Positions 45,407 to 54,464 of a stretch of DNA of 64,000 nucleotides are shown piece by piece. Within the stretch, counting starts at the first letter, position 1; each line of letters starts with the position of its first letter. The position numbers and the translations under genes were made by a program. The stretch lies in assembly GCF_004114995.1 (NCBI RefSeq), contig NZ_SDJP01000001.1, positions 124,001-188,000 of the forward strand, in the 5' to 3' direction. The notes under the pieces are model-generated. The model was not told the origin of the DNA, did not search any database, and saw only the letters and a list, made by a program, of their open reading frames with translations. Source of the DNA: Halorubrum amylolyticum. Lineage in GTDB: Archaea > Halobacteriota > Halobacteria > Halobacteriales > Haloferacaceae.

Positions 45407-46894
45407 TCAGTCGTCGTCGGTCGGTGCGGGGGAGTCGTCGACGCCGGCCGAGGCGGCGTTCGCCGCTGCGGGCGCGTCGGCCGCGGTCGGCGTCGCGTTC
45501 AACGAGTAGCCGGTCGCCGCCATGACAAACAGCACGAGCGGCGAGAGGAACGCGAACAGGTAGTACGGCGCGTACTCCAGCGTCGGGACCCCGGTGACGC
45601 CCGCCATGTAGACGGCGCCCGCGTGCCACGGGAACAGCGCGCCCGTCGGCGTCCCGGCGGCCTCGACCGCGCGGGAGAGCTGGTCGCTGTCGAGCCCGAA
45701 CTCGTCGTAGGTGTTCCGGAGGGTGACGCTCGGCAGGACGATGCTCATGTACTGCTGGGCGGTGAGCGCGTTGATGACGATCGCCGAGACGCCGGTCCCG
45801 GCGACGAGCGCGCCCGGACTCTTGACGGACGACGTGAACGCGTGAGCGATCACCGCGAGGACCCCCGTGCGCTCTAGGATGCCCCCGAGCGCGAGCGCGG
45901 CGACAACGACCGTGATCGTCCACGAGGAGCCGGTGAGCCCGCCCGTCGCGAGCAGTTCGTTCACTAGGTCGGAGCCCGACTCCGGCGCGGTGCCGTACAT
46001 GAACGTCTCCCACGCGGCGACGAAGCCGGCCCCCTGCACGAGCAGCGTCGTGACCACGCCGGCGAACACGCCGGCGACGAGGGTCGGGAGCGCGGCGTAC
46101 CCGCGCAGCGCCAGCCCGAAGGTGACCACGAGCGGGACGAAGGCGAGAAGGGTGATCGCGTACGTCTCGCCGAGTGCGCCCTGAATCTCGGCGATCCGGC
46201 CCGCCGGAATCTCCCCGCTCGCGCGGAGGCCGAGCGCGAGGAACCCGAGCACCGCGAGCCCGAAGGCGACGGCGGTGCCGGTCCGCATCCGGCGGATATG
46301 CGCGTACAGGTCGGTGTTGGTGACGCCGGCGGCGAGGTTGGTGGTGTCCGAAAGCGGCGACTGCTTGTCGCCGGCGTACGCGCCCGAGAGGACGGCCCCG
46401 ACGGTCATCGGGGCGGGGACGCCGAGCCCCGCGCCGATGCCGACGAAGGCGACACCGAGCGTTCCCACCGTGGTCCACGAGGAGCCGATGGCGAACGCGA
46501 CGACGGCGGCGACGACCGCGGCCGCCGGGAGGAACGTCGTCGGCGAGAGGATCTCGAGGCCGAAGTACATCAGTCCGGGAATCGTGCCGGCGCTGACCCA
46601 CGTCGCGATCAGCCCGTAGATGGTGAAGATGATGAGAAGCGCCTGCAGCCCCATCACGAGACCGTTCGCGATCCCGTCGAACAGCTCCTCCCAGTCGTAG
46701 CCGAGCCACAGCCCGAACCCGCCGACGAAGGCGATACTCCAGAGGAGCGGCGGGTGCGGGTCGAGGCCGAGGACGGCCGAGCCGATGCCGAGGAACGCCA
46801 CGACGGCGAGGACCGGGATCAGCGCCAGCGCCAGACTCGGGCGGCGATCCGGATCGAGGTCCTCGTAGGTCGTCGGCGTGAACGAGCGTGCCAT
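45407..46894 (-). CDS. nhaC: NhaC-family Na+/H+ antiporter
   Basis: A 495-residue transporter with about 11-12 TM segments. Family blocks: AIGSSWTTVGTLGVAFVGIG (about 148-167), SGAYAGDKQSPLSDTTNLAAG (about 184-204), the NhaC signature, and LTAQQYMSIVLPS near the C-terminal half. It ends in a Thr/Ala/Asp-rich cytoplasmic tail. It expels Na+ in exchange for protons, central to ion balance in a salt-in organism. ATG 46894 is chosen by the TATA box; an in-frame extension upstream would overlap the promoter. Substrate could alternatively be an amino or organic acid, as some NhaC members are malate/lactate exchangers. Confidence 0.9.
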   Translation of the reverse strand: MARSFTPTTYEDLDPDRRPSLALALIPVLAVVAFLGIGSAVLGLDPHPPLLWSIAFVGGFGLWLGYDWEELFDGIANGLVMGLQALLIIFTIYGLIATWVSAGTIPGLMYFGLEILSPTTFLPAAAVVAAVVAFAIGSSWTTVGTLGVAFVGIGAGLGVPAPMTVGAVLSGAYAGDKQSPLSDTTNLAAGVTNTDLYAHIRRMRTGTAVAFGLAVLGFLALGLRASGEIPAGRIAEIQGALGETYAITLLAFVPLVVTFGLALRGYAALPTLVAGVFAGVVTTLLVQGAGFVAAWETFMYGTAPESGSDLVNELLATGGLTGSSWTITVVVAALALGGILERTGVLAVIAHAFTSSVKSPGALVAGTGVSAIVINALTAQQYMSIVLPSVTLRNTYDEFGLDSDQLSRAVEAAGTPTGALFPWHAGAVYMAGVTGVPTLEYAPYYLFAFLSPLVLFVMAATGYSLNATPTAADAPAAANAASAGVDDSPAPTDDD

Positions 46895-46914
46895 ACTCCG
46901 TGTATTCCTTTGAA

Positions 46915-46925
46915 GCATAAGTATG
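46915..46925 (-). promoter_or_regulatory. TATA box of nhaC
   Basis: CATACTTATGC on the reverse strand, centred 26 bases before ATG 46894. Confidence 0.6.
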
Positions 46926-47062
46926 TCTCGAAATATGCGTGAGGAAGATGACGATCGTTCATCGTCGTCTGCGGCGGGGGAGAGAACGACGACCGGATCG
47001 CCGCCGACACCCCCGCGTCCGACCGTGTGCCGCCGTGTCGCGGGGGTCATCGAACGGACGGT

Positions 47063-47070
47063 CTTATACG
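47063..47070 (+). promoter_or_regulatory. TATA box of NOG1-like gene
   Basis: CTTATACG centred 28 bases before ATG 47095. Confidence 0.6.
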
Positions 47071-47094
47071 CGTCGGCGGTCAAGTCGGGGCAAC

Positions 47095-48081
47095 ATGATA
47101 TTTGAGGGCCTTCCGACGACTCCCCGCTCGGAGGAACTCGTCGACAAGGCGTTCTCGCGGGCGGCGCGCTCGGGGCGTGCCAAACACGGACACGAGGCGC
47201 AAGAGTCGATGCTGCGGACCGCCGGCAACGTGCTCTCGGACAACCTAGAGAACGTCGTCGTCTCGTGGCCGGACTTCGGCTTCGACGTGGACCCGTTCTA
47301 CTACGAGCTCGCCGACGCCATCGTCGACGTCGACCGCCTCCGGCAGGCGCTCTCGCAGGTGATGTGGGCCAGCCGGCAGATCGAGGACCTCCGCGACGAG
47401 TACACGACGAAGATCCGCAACTCCGACGTGGACACCGCCCGGAAACACCGCAAGCAGGCGTTCGCGCGCATGGCCGACGTGATGGACCAGATCGAAGACG
47501 ACCTGCGGTACGTCGGCGACTCCCGGGACCAGCTGAAGGTGCTCCCGGACGTGAAACCTGACGAGCCCGCCATCGTGATCGCGGGCTACCCCAACGTCGG
47601 CAAGTCGTCGTTCGTCAACCGGGTCACTCGCGCCTCGAACCAGATCGCGGAGTACCCGTTCACCACGAAGGGCGTCCAGATCGGGCACTTCGAACGCGAC
47701 CACGTCCGGTACCAGATCGTCGACACCCCCGGCCTGCTCGACCGACCCGCCGACGAGCGCAACGACATCGAGCGGCAGGCGGTCAGCGCCCTCGAACACC
47801 TCGCGGACGTGGTCGTGTTCGTGCTCGACCCCTCCGGCGACTGCGGCTACCCCCTCGACGTCCAGCTCGAACTCCGCGAGGAGGTCCGCGAGCTGTTCGG
47901 CGAGGACGTGCCGTTCCTCACGGTGGCGAACAAACACGACCGCTTCGACGCGGTGCAGGCGGAGTCGGTCGACGCGACGATGAGCGTCACCGACGACGAG
48001 AACGTCGAGCGCGTGCTCGACATGGCCGTCGAGGCGGCCGCGTTCGAACCCGACCTCCCGACGCGCGACGGCGACGAGTGA
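47095..48081 (+). CDS. NOG1-family GTPase
   Basis: A 328-residue Obg/NOG1-type GTPase. The N-terminal helical domain (about 1-150) starts IFEGLPTTPRSEELVDKAF, characteristic of NOG1, which uses it to bind rRNA. The G domain has G1 AGYPNVGKSSFVN (about 162-174), switch/G2 EYPFTTKGVQIGH, G3 VDTPGLLDRP, and G4 VANKHDRFD (about 280). Eukaryotic NOG1 acts in 60S ribosome assembly; a large-subunit maturation role is likely here. The length suits the archaeal short form. Monocistronic with its own TATA box. Confidence 0.92.
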   Translation: MIFEGLPTTPRSEELVDKAFSRAARSGRAKHGHEAQESMLRTAGNVLSDNLENVVVSWPDFGFDVDPFYYELADAIVDVDRLRQALSQVMWASRQIEDLRDEYTTKIRNSDVDTARKHRKQAFARMADVMDQIEDDLRYVGDSRDQLKVLPDVKPDEPAIVIAGYPNVGKSSFVNRVTRASNQIAEYPFTTKGVQIGHFERDHVRYQIVDTPGLLDRPADERNDIERQAVSALEHLADVVVFVLDPSGDCGYPLDVQLELREEVRELFGEDVPFLTVANKHDRFDAVQAESVDATMSVTDDENVERVLDMAVEAAAFEPDLPTRDGDE

Positions 48082-48114
48082 GCGGCAGCTTTAAAAAAGA
48101 ACTCCGACGGCGCG

Positions 48115-48876
48115 TCAGGCCTGTTCGGCGTTGTAGACGACGTTGACGGAGACCTGTACGCTCACGTCGCCGGTCTCGACGCCGGTGGCGGCGCCGGCGT
48201 CCGCGCCGTCGCTCTCCGCCATCATGGCGGCGTCGGAGACCCGGTACGGCGTTACGCCCGCGCTGGCGGTAGAGACGCTGTAGGCGCCGGCCAGCTCCAG
48301 TCCGCTGGAGTCGGCGAGCACGGTGGCGTCGTCCTCGGCGTTCGCCATCGCGTTCTCGATGGCTGTCTCGCGCACCTCGCGTTCGCGCTCCTCGCTCAGT
48401 CCGAACTCGATCCGCTGGACCTCGTCCGCGCCGGCCTCGATCGCGACGTCGATGACCTCGCCGACCGCGTCCACGTCGTCGAGCGCGATCGCGTAGCGGT
48501 GGACGCCCTGATACCGCGTCCGCTCGGGGTTCTCGCGCGTCTCGTAGGACTCTCGCACGTCGTACCGGTCGGTCCGGATGTCGTCCTCGTCGAGTCCCCA
48601 GTCGGTGAGCGCCGCGCGAACCTCGTCGTCGTTCGCGGCGAGTTCGTCGCGAACGGCCGCGGAGTCGTTGCCGGTCGCGGTCACCGCGACGCGGATCGTC
48701 GCGCGGTCCGGCTCGGCCGTGGCCTCGCCGTCCGCGGTCACCTCGACGTTCCTGTCGAGTCCCGATTCGTCCCCCGGACCGACGCCGGCGGTCCCGGTCG
48801 ACCCGGCGAGCCCCGAACAGCCCGCGAGCGCGACGAGCAGCGCGATTCCGACGGCAGTCGCCAGTTTCCTGTTCAT
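48115..48876 (-). CDS. SIMPL-domain lipoprotein
   Basis: A 253-residue exported lipoprotein. Signal peptide with lipobox LVALAGC (about 14-21), then a Ser/Gly spacer. The SIMPL (DUF541) domain spans about 37-250: VEVTADGEATAEPDRATIRVAVTA at its start, IRTDRYDVRESYE, then RYAIALDDVDAVGEVIDVAIEAGAD, and a late beta strand SVQVSVNVVYN. Such proteins sit outside the membrane; the family name comes from a mouse signalling partner and their archaeal role is unknown. ATG 48876 is chosen over the upstream in-frame ATG 48921 because it starts the lipoprotein signal and lies 27 bases from a TATA box. Confidence 0.88.
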   Translation of the reverse strand: MNRKLATAVGIALLVALAGCSGLAGSTGTAGVGPGDESGLDRNVEVTADGEATAEPDRATIRVAVTATGNDSAAVRDELAANDDEVRAALTDWGLDEDDIRTDRYDVRESYETRENPERTRYQGVHRYAIALDDVDAVGEVIDVAIEAGADEVQRIEFGLSEEREREVRETAIENAMANAEDDATVLADSSGLELAGAYSVSTASAGVTPYRVSDAAMMAESDGADAGAATGVETGDVSVQVSVNVVYNAEQA

Positions 48877-48898
48877 ACCCTTCTCTCGTCGGGAATCC

Positions 48899-48908
48899 CC
48901 AATAAGCC
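48899..48908 (-). promoter_or_regulatory. TATA box of SIMPL lipoprotein gene
   Basis: GGCTTATTGG on the reverse strand, centred 27 bases before ATG 48876. Confidence 0.6.
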
Positions 48909-48964
48909 GCCGAAAGGACAAAGAGCCGTTTGCGCTATCGGACGGGGGCGATCCGAGGCCGCGA

Positions 48965-51247
48965 TCAGGCGGACCGGGTCTCGTCGTCCGTCCCGTCTCC
49001 GTCCGCCTCCTCCTCGTCAGTCCCGCCGTCGTCCTTCGCCTCGCTCTCGTCCCCCTCCTCGCCGTCGTCGTCCGCTTCGTCGTCCGAGTCGTCGTGATCT
49101 GAGTCGTCGTGATCCGTGATCACCGCGGGCTCCGGCGAGCGGTCGTCGTCTCCCTCCTCGTCTTCCTCGTCGGGGTCTTCGTGGTCCGTGATCACCGTCC
49201 GATCCGCGCCGTCGTCGCTCTCGCCTCGGTTACCGTCGGCCTCGTCACTACCGTGGTCAGCATCGGCAGCACTGCCACTCCGACTGTCGTCGCCGTCGCC
49301 GCCGCCGAACGCGCGATCGCCGCGGTCGGACTCGGCGTCGTCCCGCTCGGCGGCCCCGATCTCCGCCCCACTCGACGCGTCCGGATCGCGCTCAACGCCG
49401 CCGTCAGGCGGGCCGGACACCCGCCGTCCGGAGCCGAAGAGCCGCTCGCGGATCGTGCGGCGGCTGGGACGCTCGGCGAGCAGCAGCGAGCAGTCGACGT
49501 CGTGGACCACGTCGAGGTGCAGCGAGTCCGAGACGAGCCGCGAGAGCAGCCCCTTCTCCGTCGCGCCGATGATGACGAGGGTGTTGTCCGCGGCCCCCCG
49601 GGCGATGGCCCCCTCCACATCGCCGGTGTCGTCGACGATCCGCTCGGCGTCCGAGAGCCCGTGCTCCGCGGCCCACGTGGTGAGGAACCCCTCGCCCTCG
49701 GCGCGGTTCTCCGGGCCGTCGACGACGTGGAGCAGCGTCACCTCGGCGCCCGCGGTCCGGGAGAGCACGCTCGCGACCTCGGCGCCCAACGTCGAGTCCG
49801 GGCCGCCGGAGGTCGGGAGCAGGACCCGGGAGGTGTCGAGGTCGCTCTCGCTCAGGATGAGGAAGTCACAGGGGAGCTGGTTGGTCAGCTCGTCGATGGG
49901 CCGCTCCGCGCGGGCCGCGCTCCAGAGCTGGTCGTCGCCCCACCCCATCAACACCGCGTCGGGGCGGGTCCGGCAGGCCATGTTGAACACCTCCTCGAAG
50001 GAGCGGTGCGAGACGACCGTGGAGGTGGAGACGTCGATGTCGTACTCCCCGGCGGTCTCGCGGAGCCCGGACATCCCCTCCTCGGAGACATCGGCGATCC
50101 GGCCGGCGCCCGCCGACAGCGACATCCGCTCCGGCGCCTGCACGACGTGGACGATGTGGACGAGGCCGTCCTCGTGGTCGCTGGCGAGCCGGCTCGCGAG
50201 CTCGACGATCGGGCCGTCGGTCCGCGGGTTCGTGATAGGGACCATGATCCGGTGGCCCTCGTTGGCGAACAGCGTCGCTTCCGTGGCGTCCAAAATCGGG
50301 ACGTGCGAGCGCCCGGCGGCGCGGCCGAGTACCCACTCGGGCACCGTGAGCCGGCGGGTCATCCCCTCGAAGCGCGCCTCCTCCAAGCGCTCCTCGCTGG
50401 TCTGGAAGTAGTTCACCAGCGTGACCAGGACCACCCCGCCGATGGTGTTCCCGAGCAGCACGGGGAGCACGAAGCCGACGATCCCTGAGTAGAGGCTGAT
50501 CTCCGCGCCGTACAGCGGGATGCTGTACTCGAAGAACAGGTAGACGACCTCGGTGAAGGAGACGACGACGTGGAACAGGTCGCCGAGCGGGATCGCGAGG
50601 AACGCGAGGTAGACGACCAGCATCCGGCTCACGGAGTCGGTGGAGGCGAACCCGACCCAGACGACGCCGGCGACGATCAGCCCGGCCATCGCGGCCTTGA
50701 AGAACAGCGGAACGGCGCCGACGCCGAACCCGCCCTCGGAGATGTACCGCGCCGCGTCGACGGTGTCGCCCGTGAAGACGCCGCCGTAGGAGAGTACGAG
50801 CGCGCCGATCCCGCCGCCGACGAAGTTGCCCGCGAGCACGATCGTCCAGTGGCGAAGGAGCGTGGGGAGGCTCGCGAGCCGCTCTAAGGTCAACGCGACC
50901 GGCGGCAGCGTGTTCTCGGTGTACAGCTGGTAGCCCCCGATGATGATGTAGATGAACCCGAGCGGGTAGAGGAGCACGCTCAAGATCGGATGTGAGTCGG
51001 TCGCGGCCGTCAGGGAGGCGTACAGCATGAAGGTGATCGTGATCGCCAGCCCCGCCGCGAGCCCGCTGAAGAAGAGTTCGCGGCTCTCGGAGGTCACCTC
51101 CTCGTCCGCGGCGGCGATGATCCGCTGGAACACCTCGTCGGACGAGAAGCGGTCCCGGACGGCCTCGCCGACCGCGGGCGCACCGCTGCGGGAGCGCTCG
51201 ACGACTTCGCGCATCGAATCGTCGTCGGGTCGCTGTGAGTCGGTCAC
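48965..51247 (-). CDS. Formate/nitrite transporter fused to two universal-stress domains
   Basis: A 760-residue fusion. Residues about 55-295 form a six-helix FNT (FocA/NirC) channel: LFFSGLAAGLAITITFMLY, LYTENTLPPVALTLERL, WTIVLAGNFVGGGIGALVL, and LGNTIGGVVLVTLVNYFQ near its end. Two UspA domains follow, about 310-460 (HRIMVPITNPRTDGPIVELAS) and 465-600 (RVLLPTSGGPDSTLG, with GATEKGLLSRLVSDSLH resembling the ATP-binding G-2x-G-9x-G site). A very acidic tail ends the protein, with a repeated VITDH(E/D)D motif. The FNT part moves small monovalent anions; the cytoplasmic Usp part probably senses nucleotides or regulates gating (inference). Start GTG lies 26 bases from a TATA box. Confidence 0.9.
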   Translation of the reverse strand: MTDSQRPDDDSMREVVERSRSGAPAVGEAVRDRFSSDEVFQRIIAAADEEVTSESRELFFSGLAAGLAITITFMLYASLTAATDSHPILSVLLYPLGFIYIIIGGYQLYTENTLPPVALTLERLASLPTLLRHWTIVLAGNFVGGGIGALVLSYGGVFTGDTVDAARYISEGGFGVGAVPLFFKAAMAGLIVAGVVWVGFASTDSVSRMLVVYLAFLAIPLGDLFHVVVSFTEVVYLFFEYSIPLYGAEISLYSGIVGFVLPVLLGNTIGGVVLVTLVNYFQTSEERLEEARFEGMTRRLTVPEWVLGRAAGRSHVPILDATEATLFANEGHRIMVPITNPRTDGPIVELASRLASDHEDGLVHIVHVVQAPERMSLSAGAGRIADVSEEGMSGLRETAGEYDIDVSTSTVVSHRSFEEVFNMACRTRPDAVLMGWGDDQLWSAARAERPIDELTNQLPCDFLILSESDLDTSRVLLPTSGGPDSTLGAEVASVLSRTAGAEVTLLHVVDGPENRAEGEGFLTTWAAEHGLSDAERIVDDTGDVEGAIARGAADNTLVIIGATEKGLLSRLVSDSLHLDVVHDVDCSLLLAERPSRRTIRERLFGSGRRVSGPPDGGVERDPDASSGAEIGAAERDDAESDRGDRAFGGGDGDDSRSGSAADADHGSDEADGNRGESDDGADRTVITDHEDPDEEDEEGDDDRSPEPAVITDHDDSDHDDSDDEADDDGEEGDESEAKDDGGTDEEEADGDGTDDETRSA

Positions 51248-51267
51248 TGCCGGATCACTGTCGGCGC

Positions 51268-51279
51268 GGTAAAAAGTAG
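51268..51279 (-). promoter_or_regulatory. TATA box of FNT-Usp gene
   Basis: CTACTTTTTACC on the reverse strand, centred 26 bases before GTG 51247. Confidence 0.6.
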
Positions 51280-51404
51280 TTCCTCTTTCGGCATGCGGGT
51301 CAGAAAAACCAACTACCGCAGGGATTACGCAAAAACCGGACCACGCGTCGAAAAGCTCGGATCAGATCGCCACGTTCGTCACGTCGACCACTCGAAGCCG
51401 CGTC

Positions 51405-52694
51405 TCAGGCCCGATCGATCGTCACGAGGCGCACCTCGACGCGCACGTCGGTCCCGATCGTTGCCTCGATCCGGCGGTCGAGCGCGTCGGCCACGCCCTC
51501 GACGCCGCCGGGCGGCGCCCCCACGGTGATGACCACGCGCTCGGTGGAGAGGGGCGGGACCGTTCCGGTGCGATCGACCTCCAGCTCCAGCAGTTCGAGC
51601 CCGGAATCCAGCGCGGCGAGCTCGTCGCCCGCGGCGGTCCGGATGTCGGCCTCGGTGGTCGAGGCGACGTACGACTCGTAGGTGACGCCGCCGAGAAACA
51701 CCGAGAGCACCGCGATGGCGGCCGCGAGCACGGCCGCACGCTTCAGGAATGCCGCGCGCGCGTCGTCCTCGCGGAACCAGCTCTGCGGGCGGTACCCCTC
51801 GTACCAGAGCACGACCAGCGCGGAGAGGTTGATCGAGAGGACGTTCACCGCGACGATCACGCCCGCGCCGAGCACGAGCCGCGGGATCTGAAAGGCGATC
51901 CCGATCCCGACGGCGGCCGCGGGAGGGATGAGCGCCACCGCGATCATGACGCCGACCAGCGTCGCGGAGACGCCCACCATCAGCGAGACGATCCCGGCGA
52001 CGCCCGCGCCGATCGCCACGACGAGCACCAAGACGTTGGGCGCGAGCCGCTCGGAGACCTCCGCGAGTTCCAGCGGGTCGAGCCCGGGCGGGACGAGCGC
52101 GAACCACCGCAACGCGAACGCGAACAGCGTCGCGGCCCCGATCGCGACCGCGACGCCGAGGACCTGCATCCGGACGCCGCGTCGGAACATGTCCTCGTCG
52201 TCGACGACCGTGCCGATCGCGGCCGACATCGCCGGGCCGATCAGGGGAGCGATCACCATCGATCCCACCACGGTCGCCGGCGAGTCGAGCAGGAGTCCGG
52301 CGGTCGCGATCACGGCGGAGATCACCGTCATCAGCACGTACGTCCGGAGTCCGGAGGCGAGATCGTCGGCCTTGGCCTGTAGCTCCTCCCGCGAGATCCG
52401 GTCGCCCCCCCGTTCGGCCTCTTCTTCATACTCGTCTTCGAGCGCCTCGAACCGCCGGGAGATGACCGTCTCGGCCGCGACGATGACCGTGTAGGTGCTC
52501 TCGTCGATCCCCGCCTCCCGGAGCCGTTCGAGCACCGGCTCGACGGCGGCGGTCGGGAGCGGGAACGTCGCGACCGCGGTGTACTCGCGGCCGCTCGTCT
52601 CGTCGGTGACGACGTAGTCGACGCCCTCGTCGTCGAGCGCCCGGATCACGGCGGCACGCTTTCCCGCCGGAATCATGACCTGAACGAGTCGCAC
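51405..52694 (-). CDS. TIGR00341/DUF389 family membrane protein
   Basis: A 429-residue protein. The cytoplasmic N-terminal domain (about 1-115) resembles an ACT-like fold (RLVQVMIPAGKRAAVIRAL). The DUF389 membrane core (about 120-340) has the motifs DSPATVVGSMVIAPLIGPAMSAAIG and LMVGVSATLVGVMIAVALIPPAAAVG. A C-terminal soluble domain (about 345-429) is beta-alpha (VVITVGAPPGGVEGVADAL). The family occurs in many archaea and bacteria without a proven transport substrate. Start ATG is supported by a strong TATA box 28 bases upstream. It stands alone behind the FNT-Usp gene with its own promoter. Confidence 0.88.
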   Translation of the reverse strand: MRLVQVMIPAGKRAAVIRALDDEGVDYVVTDETSGREYTAVATFPLPTAAVEPVLERLREAGIDESTYTVIVAAETVISRRFEALEDEYEEEAERGGDRISREELQAKADDLASGLRTYVLMTVISAVIATAGLLLDSPATVVGSMVIAPLIGPAMSAAIGTVVDDEDMFRRGVRMQVLGVAVAIGAATLFAFALRWFALVPPGLDPLELAEVSERLAPNVLVLVVAIGAGVAGIVSLMVGVSATLVGVMIAVALIPPAAAVGIGIAFQIPRLVLGAGVIVAVNVLSINLSALVVLWYEGYRPQSWFREDDARAAFLKRAAVLAAAIAVLSVFLGGVTYESYVASTTEADIRTAAGDELAALDSGLELLELEVDRTGTVPPLSTERVVITVGAPPGGVEGVADALDRRIEATIGTDVRVEVRLVTIDRA

Positions 52695-52716
52695 GCTCGG
52701 TCGTTTCGCCGCCGGG

Positions 52717-52727
52717 ACTTATAAGAG
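52717..52727 (-). promoter_or_regulatory. TATA box of DUF389 gene
   Basis: CTCTTATAAGT on the reverse strand, centred 28 bases before ATG 52694. Confidence 0.65.
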
Positions 52728-52905
52728 GTGGTGACCGGGGGTGGAACCGGCGGCGGGAGCCGCGGACGACGATCGCGGCAGAGAAGTCGGTGCGAATCCG
52801 TGGTCGGTTCAGTCGATCCGGTCGACCGATCCGGGGGCCGAACCCCCGTCCGCCCCGCGCGAAACGGAACTTTAATGCGCGAATCCCTCGCACGTTCAGA
52901 CAAGA

Positions 52906-53157
52906 ATGCTCTCGCCGCTGTTCATCGACACGTTCCTGCTCGATTACCACCTCGGGCACGTCATACTGCTCGGGTTCGCCGTCTCGCTGCTGGCGACCGT
53001 GCCCCTGAAGTCCCAGAAGGTGATCGCGTCCGTCTTCGCCGGCTTCGGGACGATCTTCTTGGTCGCCCCGTACACGACGATGCCGCAGACGTACATCCTC
53101 GGGGGCATTCCGATGATCCTGATCGGCGCGCTGCTGTGGACGATGGCCGGTAACTGA
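52906..53157 (+). CDS. Small membrane protein, unknown
   Basis: An 83-residue protein with three hydrophobic stretches (about 15-33, 40-55 and 62-80) and a conserved-looking polar start MLSPLFIDTFLLDYHLGH. Codon use and GC at third positions match neighbouring genes, and an ACTTTAATG TATA-like element lies at 52869-52877, about 33 bases upstream. No known motif. I take it as a real short gene because of composition and promoter; the family was not recognised. Confidence 0.65.
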   Translation: MLSPLFIDTFLLDYHLGHVILLGFAVSLLATVPLKSQKVIASVFAGFGTIFLVAPYTTMPQTYILGGIPMILIGALLWTMAGN

Positions 53158-53180
53158 CGCGGTTCACAGTTCCGACCCCC

Positions 53181-53268
53181 GTTCTGCCGTCTTCCGCCCC
53201 GGTTTCCGCCGTCTCCTGCTCCGAGTTCTGCCGTCTCCTGCTCCGAGTTCTGCCGTCTCCCGCTCCGT
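53181..53268. repeat. Degenerate 22-bp tandem repeat
   Basis: Four copies of a GTTCTGCCGTCTCCTGCTCCGA-like unit, 21-23 bp each; the last two are the best matched (53225-53246, 53247-53268). Located between a small membrane gene and thrB. Confidence 0.75.
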
Positions 53269-53346
53269 GTTCCTCTCCCCGATAGCGCTGGCGTTCCGTC
53301 TCTCCGCACCGCCGTTCCGCCTCGCCGCGCCGTGGCTCGATCCCGC

Positions 53347-53354
53347 CTCTTTTT
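53347..53354 (+). promoter_or_regulatory. TATA-like box of thrB
   Basis: CTCTTTTT centred 28 bases before ATG 53379. Confidence 0.45.
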
Positions 53355-53378
53355 GCACCGCGAGCGACACTCCCCGCC

Positions 53379-54260
53379 ATGGTCACGGTACGGGCACCCG
53401 CCACGAGCGCGAACCTCGGCAGCGGGTTCGACGTGTTCGGCGCGGCTCTCACGCGACCGGCGGACGTCGTCACCGTCGAGAAGGCGGCGGAGACGACGAT
53501 CGAGGTCACCGGGGTCGGAGCGCAGTACATCCCCGAGGACCCCGAGAAGAACACGGTCGGCGCCGTCGTCGAGGCGCTCGACGCGCCCGCGCGCATCCAC
53601 ATCGACAAGGGCGTCCGCCCGGCGTCCGGCCTCGGCTCCTCGGCCGCCAGCGCCGCCGGCGCCGCGGTCGCGCTCAACCGGCTGTACGACCGCGGGCTCT
53701 CCCGGCCGGAGCTGGTCCCCGTCGCCGCCGAGGGCGAGGCGGTCGTCTCCGGCGTCGCGCACTCCGACAACGTCGCCCCGTCGATACTCGGCGGGTTCAC
53801 GGTGACGACGAGCGAGGGGACCCACGCCGTCGACGCCTCGATCCCTCTCGTGGTCTGTCTCCCCGACGTCGCGGTCTCGACCCGCGACGCGCGCCGGGTC
53901 GTCCCCGAGACGGCCTCGATGGAGGAACTCGTCGAGACGGTCGGCAACGCCGCCACGCTCGCGGTCGGGATGTGCCGCTCCGACCCCGAGCTGGTGGGCG
54001 CCGGCATGAGCGACCCCGTCGTCACCCCCGAGCGCGCGCGGCTGATCACGGGGTACGACGACGTGCGCGCGGCCGCCTTCGAGGCCGGCGCGACGGGGGT
54101 CACCGTCAGCGGCGCCGGTCCCGCGATCCTCGCCGTCTGCCGCGACGAGCGTCGGCGGGGGGTCGCCGCCGCGATGCTCGACGCCTTCTCCGACGCCGGC
54201 ATCGACGCCCGCGCCTACCAGACGCGGATCGGAAAGGGGTCGACGGTGCTCGAGGAGTGA
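53379..54260 (+). CDS. thrB: Homoserine kinase
   Basis: A 293-residue GHMP kinase. The N-terminal VRAPATSANLGSGFDVFGAAL (residues 3-23) is the homoserine-kinase form of motif 1. The ATP-binding motif 2 is RPASGLGSSAASAAGAAVAL (about 79-98). The C-terminal motif 3 is GVTVSGAGPAILAVC (about 245-259). The enzyme phosphorylates L-homoserine for threonine synthesis. Length is standard. No thrC or hom gene lies next to it. TATA-like box 28 bases upstream supports the start. Confidence 0.94.
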   Translation: MVTVRAPATSANLGSGFDVFGAALTRPADVVTVEKAAETTIEVTGVGAQYIPEDPEKNTVGAVVEALDAPARIHIDKGVRPASGLGSSAASAAGAAVALNRLYDRGLSRPELVPVAAEGEAVVSGVAHSDNVAPSILGGFTVTTSEGTHAVDASIPLVVCLPDVAVSTRDARRVVPETASMEELVETVGNAATLAVGMCRSDPELVGAGMSDPVVTPERARLITGYDDVRAAAFEAGATGVTVSGAGPAILAVCRDERRRGVAAAMLDAFSDAGIDARAYQTRIGKGSTVLEE

Positions 54261-54464
54261 GGCGATACGATCAGGGAGTTCGTGTCGGTGGTGTCGTGAA
54301 GGTGGTTGGTTCTTCGGTCGATCACTTATAAGCCGCTGATGGCAGATTGTGTCAGCGTTGTCGGATTCACTCCCGGCGTAAACGCCCGGATTCTCTCCTT
54401 GTAGAAAGATAGATGATGGGAGCCTCCGACTCTCTAACCATTCGTTTATAACCGATCGACCGTT
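54261..54464 (+). other. Orphan TATA boxes and hairpin, possible small RNA
   Basis: No protein gene. CACTTATAAGCCG (54322-54334) and CGTTTATAACCG (54443-54454) are good TATA boxes with no downstream reading frame. Between them, near 54374-54395, CCCGGCG TAAA CGCCCGG makes a hairpin with one mismatch, framed by repeated GGATTC-TCC words. This could be a small RNA or the end of a lost IS200/IS605-type element; both are inference. Confidence 0.3.
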
